From Algibacter amylolyticus (lineage in GTDB: Bacteria; Bacteroidota; Bacteroidia; Flavobacteriales; Flavobacteriaceae): a stretch of 64,000 nt of DNA. The notes beneath the pieces are model-generated. The model was not told where the DNA came from. It saw nothing but the letters and a program-made list of their open reading frames with translations, and did not search any database. Where the stretch lies: assembly GCF_014202225.1 (NCBI RefSeq), contig NZ_JACHGE010000001.1, positions 353,320 through 417,319 of the forward strand, in the 5' to 3' direction. Positions 43,311-51,930 of the stretch are shown here, one piece after another (the stretch's first letter is position 1; each line of letters opens with the position of its first letter). The translations under genes and the position numbers were made by a program.

Positions 43311-43833
43311 ATGCCTTCTGCTCTAATGTATCATCTTCCTCTAGGTCTTCTTTCGGCGTTAAAATATTTGGGAAAATCATCGGCACCAAGCCTTTTACCG
43401 GCTTGTAAAGTATGGTGCTGTCAATGTTTTCTTCATCTACAAACGTTATGGTGTTATTCATTTTATCAAAAACATTCAAAATAACACTTAAAATTAAAGC
43501 TGTTTTTAAGGCTCCAAAAATCCCGCCAGCCAATTTGTTTATTATGCCTAATGCGGCAAAATCGGCTAGTTTAGTAAGTGCTTTTCCAGCTAGTCCAATA
43601 GCTAAAACAATAATTATAAAAGTTATAGCAAAGGCCACAATATTAATGGTTTTTTCTTCCCATGCTGTTTTAGTTTGCAAAAATTCGGCAGCAAAGTTGC
43701 TAAAGTGTATTGCGCCATAAACACCGGCAACTAATGCAATTAAAGAGGCTACTTCAACAAAAAGTCCCTTCATAAAACCACGAACAAGACCAAATAAAAT
43801 TAATGCACCTAAAACAATATCAATAACACCCAT
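43309..43833 (-). CDS. CvpA family membrane protein
   Basis: The 174-aa protein has four hydrophobic segments: VIDIVLGALILFGLVRGFMKG with the CvpA-type glycine-rich start, VASLIALVAGVYGAIHF, NIVAFAITFIIIVLAIGLAG, and GGIFGALKTALILSVIL. This is the CvpA (colicin V production) architecture. The tail is acidic (LTPKEDLEEDDTLEQ). It is a monocistronic inner-membrane protein of uncertain function, divergent from the gene at 44008. A TATATTTG box lies 19 bp upstream. Confidence 0.88.
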   Translation of the reverse strand: MGVIDIVLGALILFGLVRGFMKGLFVEVASLIALVAGVYGAIHFSNFAAEFLQTKTAWEEKTINIVAFAITFIIIVLAIGLAGKALTKLADFAALGIINKLAGGIFGALKTALILSVILNVFDKMNNTITFVDEENIDSTILYKPVKGLVPMIFPNILTPKEDLEEDDTLEQKA

Positions 43834-43851
43834 ATTTAAAGTTATTTAAAG

Positions 43852-43859
43852 CAAATATA
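43852..43859 (-). promoter_or_regulatory. Candidate -7 box for cvpA
   Basis: The minus strand reads TATATTTG, matching TAnnTTTG, 19 bp before the start codon. The upstream TTTG half is not evident. Confidence 0.4.
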
Positions 43860-43884
43860 AAATAATACTAACACTTAGGTTTAT

Positions 43885-43892
43885 TAACTTTG
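43885..43892 (+). promoter_or_regulatory. Candidate -7 box for the conserved gene at 44008
   Basis: TAACTTTG matches TAnnTTTG, 115 bp before the ATG at 44008 and back to back with the cvpA box. Confidence 0.4.
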
Positions 43893-43962
43893 CAGCTTTA
43901 AAATTAGTGAAACTAATATTTTCAAGCATGTATTGCTAAGCAAATATGTTTTAGTTGCACTA

Positions 43963-43983
43963 ATCCCGATTAAATATCGGGAT
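43963..43983. repeat. Perfect palindrome in the leader of the gene at 44008
   Basis: ATCCCGAT (43963-43970), 5 nt, ATCGGGAT (43976-43983). The motif could be a regulator site, a leader hairpin or a copy of a dispersed flavobacterial palindrome; only one copy is in this window. Confidence 0.5.
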
Positions 43984-44007
43984 CTCATCTTAATTACAAT
44001 AAGTTTA

Positions 44008-44364
44008 ATGGCTAGAGACGAACAATTAAAAGAACGCTGGGAATTGGTAGTAAAAAAACTATCCAATCAATTTGCCGATGGCGACACGCTAGATCTTGAT
44101 GCTATTATTTATTTAATAGGCGTGCAAGAACTTGGGCAATTAGATCGCGAGTTTAAAAAAGACCAAAAGCTAGACCTCATGCATATTGCTATTTGCAAGT
44201 TGTTGGTGCCTTATGGATATTACGAACTCGATTTTGTGGATAACGATGGTTGGCCACATTATAAAACGCTAGCAGAACTACCAAATTTAAAAGCCGGCGA
44301 GCAAAGTGTGTTAATGAAGGAAGCCATTGTAAGCTACTTTATAGAAACAGAATATATCCATTAA
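44008..44364 (+). CDS. Conserved hypothetical protein, 118 aa
   Basis: The frame is open from a TTG at 43933, but the ATG at 44008 (MARDEQLKERWELVVKKLSN) is preferred because the upstream codons run through the palindrome and look like leader sequence. The protein is acidic and helical: DTLDLDAIIYLIGVQELGQL, LDLMHIAICKLLVPYGYYEL and a C-terminal LMKEAIVSYFIET. No signal, membrane segment or catalytic motif is seen. I recognise it only as a type of short conserved protein in Flavobacteriaceae. Confidence 0.75.
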   Translation: MARDEQLKERWELVVKKLSNQFADGDTLDLDAIIYLIGVQELGQLDREFKKDQKLDLMHIAICKLLVPYGYYELDFVDNDGWPHYKTLAELPNLKAGEQSVLMKEAIVSYFIETEYIH

Positions 44365-44370
44365 AACACT

Positions 44371-44450
44371 GCGGGCGTTACCACAAGGGTGGGGCTTTCA
44401 CTACTCGCTCTCTGCGAGGAGCTCAAACAAACCGTTCAATCCCTAACGCA
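44371..44450 (+). repeat. Dispersed intergenic repeat, family A copy 2
   Basis: GCGGGCGTTACC, CAAGGGTGGGGCTTTC at the left and TCAATCCCTAACGCA at the right match copies at 7484-7590 and 53178-53282. The centre is a short hairpin (CTCgctctctGCGAGGAGC). The right end directly precedes the pheS promoter region. Confidence 0.75.
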
Positions 44451-44467
44451 ATTCACGTAAAAAATAG

Positions 44468-44475
44468 TAAATTTG
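44468..44475 (+). promoter_or_regulatory. Candidate -7 box for pheS
   Basis: TAAATTTG matches TAnnTTTG, 20 bp before the pheS start. The upstream -33 position would fall at the end of the family A repeat. Confidence 0.45.
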
Positions 44476-44495
44476 CCATCATTTTGTAAAAGGTC

Positions 44496-45515
44496 ATGAT
44501 AGATAAGATAAAAGAACTCATAGCAGAAGCCGAAGCTTTTAAAGCCCAATCTAAAGAGGAAGTAGAAGCATTTCGTATTAAATATTTAGGTAAAAAAGGA
44601 TTATTAAACGACTTTTTTGCTGAGTTTAAAAATGTAGCAAACGATCAAAAAAAAGAGTTTGGTCAAACTATAAACAAGCTTAAAAACACTGCCGAAGCTA
44701 AGGTTAATGCCCTTAAAGAAGAGCTAGAAAGTAAAGAAGAAGTAAAAGGTGTTTATAGCGATTTATCGCGCCCAGGCGAGCCTATTCAAATAGGCGCAAG
44801 ACACCCTATTTCTATTGTAAAAAATCAAATTATCGATATCTTTTCGCGCATTGGTTTTAATGTAAGCGAAGGTCCAGAAATAGAAGACGATTGGCATAAT
44901 TTTACAGCATTAAACTTGCCAGAATATCATCCAGCACGCGATATGCAGGATACGTTTTTTATTCAAACTAATCCAGATATTTTATTACGTACACACACCA
45001 GTTCGGTACAAGTACGTTATATGGAAAATAATCAACCGCCTATTCGTACAATATCTCCAGGTAGAGTATATAGAAACGAGGCCATATCAGCACGTTCACA
45101 TTGTTTTTTCCACCAATTAGAAGGCTTGTATATAGATAAAGATGTAAGTTTTGCAGATTTAAAACAAACCTTACAACACTTTACAACCGAGCTTTTTGGT
45201 AAAGCTAAAATTCGTTTACGTCCGTCTTACTTTCCATTTACCGAGCCAAGTGCAGAGGTAGATGTGTATTGGGGATTAGAAACAGAAACCGATTATAAAA
45301 TTACTAAAGGTACAGGCTGGTTAGAAATTGGAGGCTGTGGTATGGTAGATCCAAACGTATTAAAAAACTGTGGAATAGACCCTGAGGAATATTCTGGGTT
45401 TGCCTTTGGTGTTGGTATAGATCGTATAGCCATGTTACTGCATCAAATAAGTGATATTCGTTTATTAAGCGAGAACGATGTGCGTTTCTTAGAGCAATTT
45501 AAATCTGCTTTATAA
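44496..45515 (+). CDS. pheS: Phenylalanine--tRNA ligase alpha subunit
   Basis: The 339-aa protein is a full-length bacterial PheS. It has the N-terminal coiled coil with KEEVEAFRIKYLGKKG, then the class II catalytic core: GPEIEDDWHNFTALNLPEYH, HPARDMQDTFF, RTHTSSVQVRYM, motif 2 GRVYRNEAISARSHCFFHQLEG split across the active-site strands, and motif 3 GFAFGVGIDRIAMLLHQI. It charges tRNA-Phe together with PheT. The beta-subunit gene is not adjacent, as is common in Bacteroidota. A strong terminator follows. Confidence 0.97.
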   Translation: MIDKIKELIAEAEAFKAQSKEEVEAFRIKYLGKKGLLNDFFAEFKNVANDQKKEFGQTINKLKNTAEAKVNALKEELESKEEVKGVYSDLSRPGEPIQIGARHPISIVKNQIIDIFSRIGFNVSEGPEIEDDWHNFTALNLPEYHPARDMQDTFFIQTNPDILLRTHTSSVQVRYMENNQPPIRTISPGRVYRNEAISARSHCFFHQLEGLYIDKDVSFADLKQTLQHFTTELFGKAKIRLRPSYFPFTEPSAEVDVYWGLETETDYKITKGTGWLEIGGCGMVDPNVLKNCGIDPEEYSGFAFGVGIDRIAMLLHQISDIRLLSENDVRFLEQFKSAL

Positions 45516-45542
45516 AGCAAAACGTTTTTAAAAATATATAGT

Positions 45543-45572
45543 AAAGCCAACTGTTAACAGTTGGCTTTTTTA
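45543..45572 (+). terminator. Terminator after pheS
   Basis: AAAGCCAACTGTTAACAGTTGGCTTTTTTA in two arms: AAAGCCAACTG and CAGTTGGCTTT are perfect complements, followed by T residues. Confidence 0.9.
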
Positions 45573-45597
45573 TTTAACAACATTTTAACTTCGATTA

Positions 45598-45615
45598 GTT
45601 CGGTTTGTTCCGAAC
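45598..45615 (+). promoter_or_regulatory. Perfect 6-6-6 palindrome, candidate operator of the efflux operon
   Basis: GTTCGGTTTGTTCCGAAC is a perfect inverted repeat of 6-bp arms with a 6-bp spacer. It ends 6 bp before a TATATTTG -7 box (45622-45629), so it covers the -33 region of the promoter of the regulator gene at 45689. It is a natural autorepression site for the dimeric winged-helix protein encoded there. Confidence 0.6.
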
Positions 45616-45621
45616 CTATTA

Positions 45622-45629
45622 TATATTTG
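45622..45629 (+). promoter_or_regulatory. Candidate -7 box of the RND efflux operon
   Basis: TATATTTG matches TAnnTTTG, 60 bp before the regulator start. It lies directly downstream of the palindrome at 45598-45615. Confidence 0.5.
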
Positions 45630-45688
45630 CAGAGAATTTTACTGTCCATGAATAATATATTCAATACAACGGTATTAAAATAGTAAAC

Positions 45689-46192
45689 ATGAAAAAAGAT
45701 ATCTGCCAAAAAAAAATGAGTCTTGTTGAAAAACTAGGTGTTCATTTAGAAGCAAGAGAAAACCTAGCTCCTGTTGCTGCACGTATTTTGGCCTACATAA
45801 TTCTAACGGGTAAAAGAGGTGCCACTTTTGAAGACTTGGTAAGTGTACTTTGTGCTAGTAAAAGTACCATTTCAACGCATGTAAATCATTTACAAGATTT
45901 AAATAAAATTGAATATTTCACAAAAACTGGCGATCGTAAAAAGTATTTCATCATCGATAAAAACACTATTATTCAGCATGTGGATAGGATGATAAGTCAT
46001 TGGGATGAAGAGCGCGCTATTCATTTAGAAATTAAGGCATATAAAGAAACCCAAAACGAACTAAAAATTGAAAATAACGACGAGAAGTTCGATTTAAGTT
46101 TTCATAACGATTATGTAAAGTTTGTAGACGAAGCCACAGCATCAGTTAAAGAATTAAGAGAAAAATTAATAAGCAACAAGTTCCATATTTAA
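45689..46192 (+). CDS. GbsR/MarR-like winged-helix transcriptional regulator
   Basis: The 167-aa protein has one winged helix-turn-helix: APVAARILAYIILTGKRGAT, FEDLVSVLCASKSTISTHVNHLQDLNKIEYFTKTGD in shorter pieces, with the recognition helix around SKSTISTHVNHL, and a wing KTGDRKKYF. The C-terminal half is a long coiled helix for dimerisation. This matches the GbsR-like MarR relatives that sit in front of RND pumps in Bacteroidota. It is the first gene of the operon (12 bp to the adaptor gene) and probably represses it through the upstream palindrome. Confidence 0.85.
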   Translation: MKKDICQKKMSLVEKLGVHLEARENLAPVAARILAYIILTGKRGATFEDLVSVLCASKSTISTHVNHLQDLNKIEYFTKTGDRKKYFIIDKNTIIQHVDRMISHWDEERAIHLEIKAYKETQNELKIENNDEKFDLSFHNDYVKFVDEATASVKELREKLISNKFHI

Positions 46193-46204
46193 AGTTTTAC
46201 CAAA

Positions 46205-47335
46205 ATGAAAAAGAATAAACTATATACCATACTAACACTAAGTCTTTTCTTAGTTATTGTAAGTTGTGGCAATTCAGACCAAAAACAAGGAGCAGCGGCT
46301 CCTCCGCCTGCACCTTTTCCTGTGTCGCAATTAGAAACTAAAACCGTAACAGGTTATCAAGATTACCCAGCTACAATAGAAGGGATTGTAAACAGTGATG
46401 TAAGAGCAAAAACATCTGGTTATATCGAGAAAGTATTTGTAGACGAAGGTCAAAAAGTACGTAAAGGACAAGCTTTATTTAAGTTAGAAACTCAGTCTTT
46501 AAGTCAAGATGCAGGAGCTGCAAAAGCGCGTGTTAATGTGACACAAGTTGAGGTAGATAAGTTAATTCCTTTAGTAGAAAAAAACATTATTAGCCCCGTG
46601 CAATTGGAAACCGCTAAGGCAAATTTAGCCCAAGCAAAAGCTACCTTAAGTGGTGTTTCTGCTAATATTGGTTATGCCACTATTAAAAGTCCAATAGATG
46701 GTTATGTTGGCGCTATAAATTTTAGAGAAGGGGCTTTAATTAGTCCAAACGATGCAACGCCTTTAACTACGGTTAGCGAAATAGACCAAGTATATGCCTT
46801 TTTTAGTTTTAACGAAGCTCAATATATCGATCATTTGCAACGCTCGGAAGGGCAAAATAAAGCAGAACGTATTAAAAATTCGCCAGACTTAAGTTTAGTT
46901 CTTGCAAATGGAAAAATGTATTCTGAAAAAGGACGCATTCAAACTAGTACAGGCCAAATAAACCAAAGTACAGGAACCATTCAAATTAGAGCCGCTTTTA
47001 ATAATCCTAACGAAATTTTAACCAATGGAAACAGCGGTAAAATTAGAATTCCTACCGAGTATAAAGATGCTGTAGTTGTACCACAATCTGCAACCTTCGA
47101 ACAACAAGGAAATATTATGATTTACAAGTTAGTTGCAGACAATAAAGTAGCCACATCTATCTTAAAAGTAAAAGGAACAGTAGATAACTTATATGTTGTA
47201 GAATCTGGAGTAAAGGCTAACGATAAAATAGTAGTATCCGGAGTAGGTAAACTAAGAAACGGCATGGTAATCTCACCGCAAAACACCTCTTTTGAAGACG
47301 CTATTAAACCCGTTGCAACTTTATTTAGAAATTAA
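46205..47335 (+). CDS. RND efflux periplasmic adaptor (membrane fusion) lipoprotein
   Basis: The 376-aa protein has a lipoprotein signal (LFLVIVSC, Cys about residue 21), then the HlyD/AcrA order: a lipoyl half-motif VRAKTSGYIEKVFVDEGQKV, a helical hairpin (GAAKARVNVTQVEVDKL, LETAKANLAQAKATL), the second lipoyl half YATIKSPIDGYVGAINFREG, and a beta-barrel with SGKIRIPTEYKDAVVVPQSA. It bridges the inner-membrane pump and the TolC-like channel encoded next to it. Confidence 0.95.
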   Translation: MKKNKLYTILTLSLFLVIVSCGNSDQKQGAAAPPPAPFPVSQLETKTVTGYQDYPATIEGIVNSDVRAKTSGYIEKVFVDEGQKVRKGQALFKLETQSLSQDAGAAKARVNVTQVEVDKLIPLVEKNIISPVQLETAKANLAQAKATLSGVSANIGYATIKSPIDGYVGAINFREGALISPNDATPLTTVSEIDQVYAFFSFNEAQYIDHLQRSEGQNKAERIKNSPDLSLVLANGKMYSEKGRIQTSTGQINQSTGTIQIRAAFNNPNEILTNGNSGKIRIPTEYKDAVVVPQSATFEQQGNIMIYKLVADNKVATSILKVKGTVDNLYVVESGVKANDKIVVSGVGKLRNGMVISPQNTSFEDAIKPVATLFRN

Positions 47336-47358
47336 ATAACCACCAAACATAATTTATC

Positions 47359-50300
47359 ATGTTAAAAACATTTATTGAAAGACCAGTGCTTTCAACAGTA
47401 ATCTCTATTATTATAGTTATGCTAGGTGTTATTAGTATAACTAGCTTACCAATAGAAGAATATCCAGATATTGCGCCGCCTACCATTAAGGTAACTGCAA
47501 ATTATACAGGAGCAAACGCCGAGACTGTTTTAGAGAGTGTAATTATACCTATCGAAGAACAAATTAATGGTGTTGAAGGTATGACATACATAACTTCTAC
47601 CGCGTCAAACACGGGTACAGCAGAAATTACAGTGTACTTCGATCAAGAAATTGATGCAGATATAGCAGCTGTAAACGTGCAAAACCGTGTATCTAGAGCA
47701 ACACCTTTATTACCACAAGAGGTAATACAAACAGGTATAACTACACAAAAACAGGAAACCAGTGCACTGATGTTTATTTCTATGTATTCTGAAAGCGAAA
47801 ATTACGACGCTACATTTATTCAGAATTACTTAAAAATTAACGTTATTCCAGCTATGCAACGTATTAGTGGTGTTGGTGATGTTAGTGTATTCTCGCAACA
47901 AGATTATGCCATGCGTATTTGGTTAAACCCAGAAAAATTAGCTTCTTATAATTTAATTCCTTCAGATATTTCGGCAGTTTTAGCAGAACAAAATTTAGAA
48001 GCTGCTGCGGGATCTTTAGGTCAGAATAACGGTGAATCTTTTTCGTATACTTTAACCTATAGCGGTCGTTTTAAAGATGAAGCACAATACAGCGATATTG
48101 TTATTAAAGCTTTAGGAAACGGAGAGTTTTTACGTTTAAAAGATGTCGCAACCATCGAGTTAGATGCACAATCTTATGCGTCTAACGCCATGAGTAAAGG
48201 GCATCCGGCAGTATTTATGGGGATCTTTCAAACCAAAGGTTCTAATGCACAAGAGATTATTGAAAACATAAAAGTAACTCTAGAGCAAGTAAAAGCAGAT
48301 CTTCCAGAAGGATTAGATGTATTTGTACCTTACGATACGAGTTTGTTCTTAAACGCATCTATCGAAAAAGTAATTAGCACTTTATTAGAAGCCTTTTTAT
48401 TGGTATTCCTAGTGGTGTTTATCTTTTTACAAGATTTCCGTTCTACCTTAATTCCAGCAATTGCAGTGCCTGTTTCTATTATTGGTACGTTCTTTTTCTT
48501 GAATATTTTTGGGTATTCTATAAACTTATTAACCCTATTTGCTTTAGTGCTCGCCATTGGTATTGTGGTAGATGATGCCATTGTAGTTGTAGAGGCGGTA
48601 CATGCCAAACTAGATGAAGGTGAAAAAGACCCTAAAAAAGCCACACTTACAGCCATGAACGAAATTTCTGGAGCAATTATTTCTATTACTTTAGTAATGG
48701 CAGCGGTATTTATTCCAGTAACTTTTGTAACGGGTCCAACAGGAGTATTTTATGAGCAGTTTGGTGTAACGTTAATTATTGCCATTTTAATTTCGGCAGT
48801 AAACGCATTAACTTTGAGTCCTGCATTATGTGCTTTATTATTAAAAGGGCATAAGGATGATGAAGAGTTAAAAGGAAAAAGTCCGCTAAAACGTTTTTAC
48901 ACATTATTTAATCGTGGATTTAACGCTACGGTTGATAGATATGGTAAATCGCTTCAGTTTTTATACAGAAGAAAATTTGTTTCAGTTTTATTATTAATCA
49001 TTGCTGTTGTAGGTATATATTGGGCTGCAACAACAACACCAACAGGATTTGTGCCTAATGAAGATAGAGGCATTATTTTCGCTAATATCGAATTACCTCC
49101 AGGAGCTTCATTAGATAGAACAGATGCAGTAGCAAGACAACTTTATGCTAAAGCCGAAGGCATAGAGGGTATTTCAGCAGTAAACTTTATTAAAGGTAGA
49201 AGTTTAATTAGTGGAGCTGGTAGTAACTTTGGTTTTGGTATTATTAAATTAGAAGATTGGTCAGACCGTACAAGTCCTGCACTTTCAGCACAAGCCATTA
49301 CCGGAAAATTATTTGGTATAGCAGCTACCATTCCAGAGGCTAATATTATTTTCTTTTCGCCACCTAGTATTCGTGGTTTTGGTAACTCGTCTGGTTTCGA
49401 AATTAACTTATTGGACAAGTTTGGAGGCGAGTTTACAGATTTAGATCAAGCAAACAAAGATTTTTCAATGGCCTTAATGAGTCACCCAGAAATTAAGTAT
49501 GCAACATCTTCATTTAATACGAGCTATCCGCAATACGAGATGGAAGTAAATGTGCCTTTAGCAAAAGAAAAAGGAGTGTCGGTTACTAGTATTTTCTCTA
49601 CGTTGCAAGGCTATATTGGTGGAATTTATGCGTCCGATTTCTCTAGATTTGGAAAACAGTTTAGAGTATATATACAAGCCTTACCAGAAGATAGAGCAGA
49701 CGAAAATGCTTTAAATAGTATGTATGTTCGAACAGATTCTGGCGAAATGACACCAATTACGCAGTTTGTAACCTTAAAGCGTGTGTATGGACCACAATCG
49801 GTAACACGTTTTAACTTATTTAATTCAACTACAATTACAGGGGCCACAAACGAAGGTTTTAGTACCGGTGATGCTATTAAAGTAATTGAAGAAGAGGTTG
49901 CAAAATTACCAAGTAATTATACTGTTGCCTATTCTGGTTTAACACGTGAGGAGGTAAATGCAGGAAACCAAACAACGTTCATTTTTATATTAAGTATCCT
50001 ATTTGTGTATTTCTTATTAAGTGCGCAATACGAAAGTTATTTATTGCCATTTGCAGTAGTATTTTCATTACCATTTGGTGTATTTGGGGCTTATATAAGT
50101 ACGAAGTTTTTAGGTTTAGAAAATAATATTTATTTCCAAATAGCCTTAATTATGCTTATTGGGTTATTGGCTAAAAACGCCATACTTATTGTGGAGTTTG
50201 CTTTAGCCAGACGAAAGAACGGTGAGAGTATTGTAGATGCCGCAATTCACGGAGCAAAATCGCGTTTACGTCCTATTTTAATGACCTCATTCGCTTTTAT

Positions 50301-50496
50301 TTTAGGGTTAATGCCATTAGCGTTAGCAAAAGGTGTTGGGTCTGAAGGGAACAACTCTATTGGTTCTGGTGCTGCTGGTGGAATGCTTATAGGTACGCTT
50401 TTAGGAGTTTTTGTAATTCCTATCTTATTTATACTATTCCAGTGGTTACAAGAAAAAATTTCAGGGAAACCAGTAATACAAACTATTGAAGAATAA
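47359..50496 (+). CDS. RND efflux pump permease (HAE1 family)
   Basis: The 1045-aa inner-membrane proton antiporter has 12 predicted helices and two large periplasmic loops. Signatures are FIERPVLSTVISIIIVMLGV at the N-terminus, EEYPDIAPPTIKVTANYTGA, the TM4 motif FALVLAIGIVVDDAIVVVEA with the proton-relay Asp pair, and the second-half repeat IGLLAKNAILIVEFAL. Length and order match AcrB-type pumps. Substrates are probably hydrophobic drugs, bile-like compounds or lipids, not deducible from sequence. The outer-membrane gene starts 4 bp after its stop. Confidence 0.96.
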   Translation: MLKTFIERPVLSTVISIIIVMLGVISITSLPIEEYPDIAPPTIKVTANYTGANAETVLESVIIPIEEQINGVEGMTYITSTASNTGTAEITVYFDQEIDADIAAVNVQNRVSRATPLLPQEVIQTGITTQKQETSALMFISMYSESENYDATFIQNYLKINVIPAMQRISGVGDVSVFSQQDYAMRIWLNPEKLASYNLIPSDISAVLAEQNLEAAAGSLGQNNGESFSYTLTYSGRFKDEAQYSDIVIKALGNGEFLRLKDVATIELDAQSYASNAMSKGHPAVFMGIFQTKGSNAQEIIENIKVTLEQVKADLPEGLDVFVPYDTSLFLNASIEKVISTLLEAFLLVFLVVFIFLQDFRSTLIPAIAVPVSIIGTFFFLNIFGYSINLLTLFALVLAIGIVVDDAIVVVEAVHAKLDEGEKDPKKATLTAMNEISGAIISITLVMAAVFIPVTFVTGPTGVFYEQFGVTLIIAILISAVNALTLSPALCALLLKGHKDDEELKGKSPLKRFYTLFNRGFNATVDRYGKSLQFLYRRKFVSVLLLIIAVVGIYWAATTTPTGFVPNEDRGIIFANIELPPGASLDRTDAVARQLYAKAEGIEGISAVNFIKGRSLISGAGSNFGFGIIKLEDWSDRTSPALSAQAITGKLFGIAATIPEANIIFFSPPSIRGFGNSSGFEINLLDKFGGEFTDLDQANKDFSMALMSHPEIKYATSSFNTSYPQYEMEVNVPLAKEKGVSVTSIFSTLQGYIGGIYASDFSRFGKQFRVYIQALPEDRADENALNSMYVRTDSGEMTPITQFVTLKRVYGPQSVTRFNLFNSTTITGATNEGFSTGDAIKVIEEEVAKLPSNYTVAYSGLTREEVNAGNQTTFIFILSILFVYFLLSAQYESYLLPFAVVFSLPFGVFGAYISTKFLGLENNIYFQIALIMLIGLLAKNAILIVEFALARRKNGESIVDAAIHGAKSRLRPILMTSFAFILGLMPLALAKGVGSEGNNSIGSGAAGGMLIGTLLGVFVIPILFILFQWLQEKISGKPVIQTIEE

Positions 50497-50500
50497 CACG

Positions 50501-51919
50501 ATGAAATCAAACATAAAACATATAAATTTTAGTAAAGGTGCTTTAGTATTGTTAGTTGCATTAACGTTACAAAGTTGTTTTGTGGCTAAAGATTATGAAC
50601 GACCAAATTTAGAAACTGAAACAGAAGCGCTTTACCGCACAGATAATTTGCCAACAGATAGTTTATCTATTGCAAATGTATCATGGAAAACGTTGTTTAC
50701 AGACCAATACCTTCAGCAATACATAGAAGAAGGTTTGCAAAATAATATGGATGTTCGGAGCGCTTTACAGCAAATTATTTCGGCCGAAGCTTATGCTAAA
50801 CAAGGTAAAGCAGGGTACTTTCCAACCTTAAGTGTTGGGCCTAACTATACGCATCAAGAATACTCAGCTAATAGCCAATTTGGGTCTATATTTAGCGGTG
50901 GTTTAGATACTTACGATGTAACCGCCAATTTATCTTGGGAAGCCGATATTTGGGGTAAAATAAGAAGTAATAAACGGGCAACGCAAGCGGCTTATTTACA
51001 AAGCGTAGCAGGACATCAAGCTGTAAAAACACAGTTGGTTTCTAGCATTGCAAACACGTATTATAATTTGTTGGCCTTGGATGCGCAGTTAGAAATAACA
51101 AAGCAAACTATTGAAACTAGAGAAATTGGGGTTGAAACCATTAAAGCCTTAAAAGATGCGGGCCAAGTAACACAAGTGGCTGTAGATCAAAATATAGCGC
51201 AGTATAATAGCGCTAGAGCATTACAGGTAGATTTAGAGGTTGCCATTTTTAAAACTGAAAACACCTTAAGTATTTTATTGGGTAAAGCACCTCAAAATTT
51301 TGAAAGAAGCAGCTTAAATATTCAAAAAATAAATGAGGAAATTACCGTTGGTGTACCTTCTACTCTATTAAGTAATAGACCAGATGTTATGGCTGCAGAG
51401 TTTGCATTAATTCAGAATTTTGAGTTAACCAATGTTGCTAATAGCAGTTTTTACCCGAGTTTAACGCTAACAGCGTCTAGAGGTTTACAAAGTTTAGAGT
51501 TGGATAATTTATTTAATACCAATTCACTTTTTGCTACAGTTGTAGGTGGGTTAACGCAACCGCTTTTTAATCAGCGTAAGCTTAAAACTCAAAAAGAAGT
51601 GGCTTTAGCAAACCAGGAAAGTGCACTTTTAAACTTTAAGAAAACATTATTGGTTGCAGGTAGCGAAGTATCTAATGCTTTATATAGCTATAACGCCGAA
51701 ACTAGAAAATTTCAATTTAGAAAAAATGAAGTTGAAGCTTTACGTACTGCAGAAGCAAACTCTGAAGAATTGCTTAAAAACGGTTATGCCAATTACTTAG
51801 ATTTATTAACAGCAAGACAAAGTGCTTTAAGTGCAGAGCTTAATGTTATAGGTAGTAAATTACAACAGTTAGTATCTGTTGTAGATTTATATGAAGCACT
51901 TGGTGGCGGATGGAGATAA
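50501..51919 (+). CDS. TolC/NodT-type outer-membrane efflux lipoprotein
   Basis: About 472 aa from the ATG at 50501. An in-frame TTG at 50486 lies inside the permease gene and is less likely. The lipoprotein signal is LTLQSC (Cys about residue 25), followed by VAKDYERPNLETET. Two OEP repeats follow with NVSWKTLFTDQYLQQYIEEG, LSWEADIWGKIRSNKRA, LLSNRPDVMAAEF and the second long helices (LLKNGYANYLDLLTARQSAL). It forms the outer-membrane exit duct of the pump. Confidence 0.95.
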   Translation: MKSNIKHINFSKGALVLLVALTLQSCFVAKDYERPNLETETEALYRTDNLPTDSLSIANVSWKTLFTDQYLQQYIEEGLQNNMDVRSALQQIISAEAYAKQGKAGYFPTLSVGPNYTHQEYSANSQFGSIFSGGLDTYDVTANLSWEADIWGKIRSNKRATQAAYLQSVAGHQAVKTQLVSSIANTYYNLLALDAQLEITKQTIETREIGVETIKALKDAGQVTQVAVDQNIAQYNSARALQVDLEVAIFKTENTLSILLGKAPQNFERSSLNIQKINEEITVGVPSTLLSNRPDVMAAEFALIQNFELTNVANSSFYPSLTLTASRGLQSLELDNLFNTNSLFATVVGGLTQPLFNQRKLKTQKEVALANQESALLNFKKTLLVAGSEVSNALYSYNAETRKFQFRKNEVEALRTAEANSEELLKNGYANYLDLLTARQSALSAELNVIGSKLQQLVSVVDLYEALGGGWR

Positions 51920-51930
51920 AATAAATAACT

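Noticed and set aside
43933-44007. N-terminal extension of the gene at 44008
   Set aside because: It would start with TTG, run through the palindrome and add a hydrophobic stretch unlike the rest of the protein.
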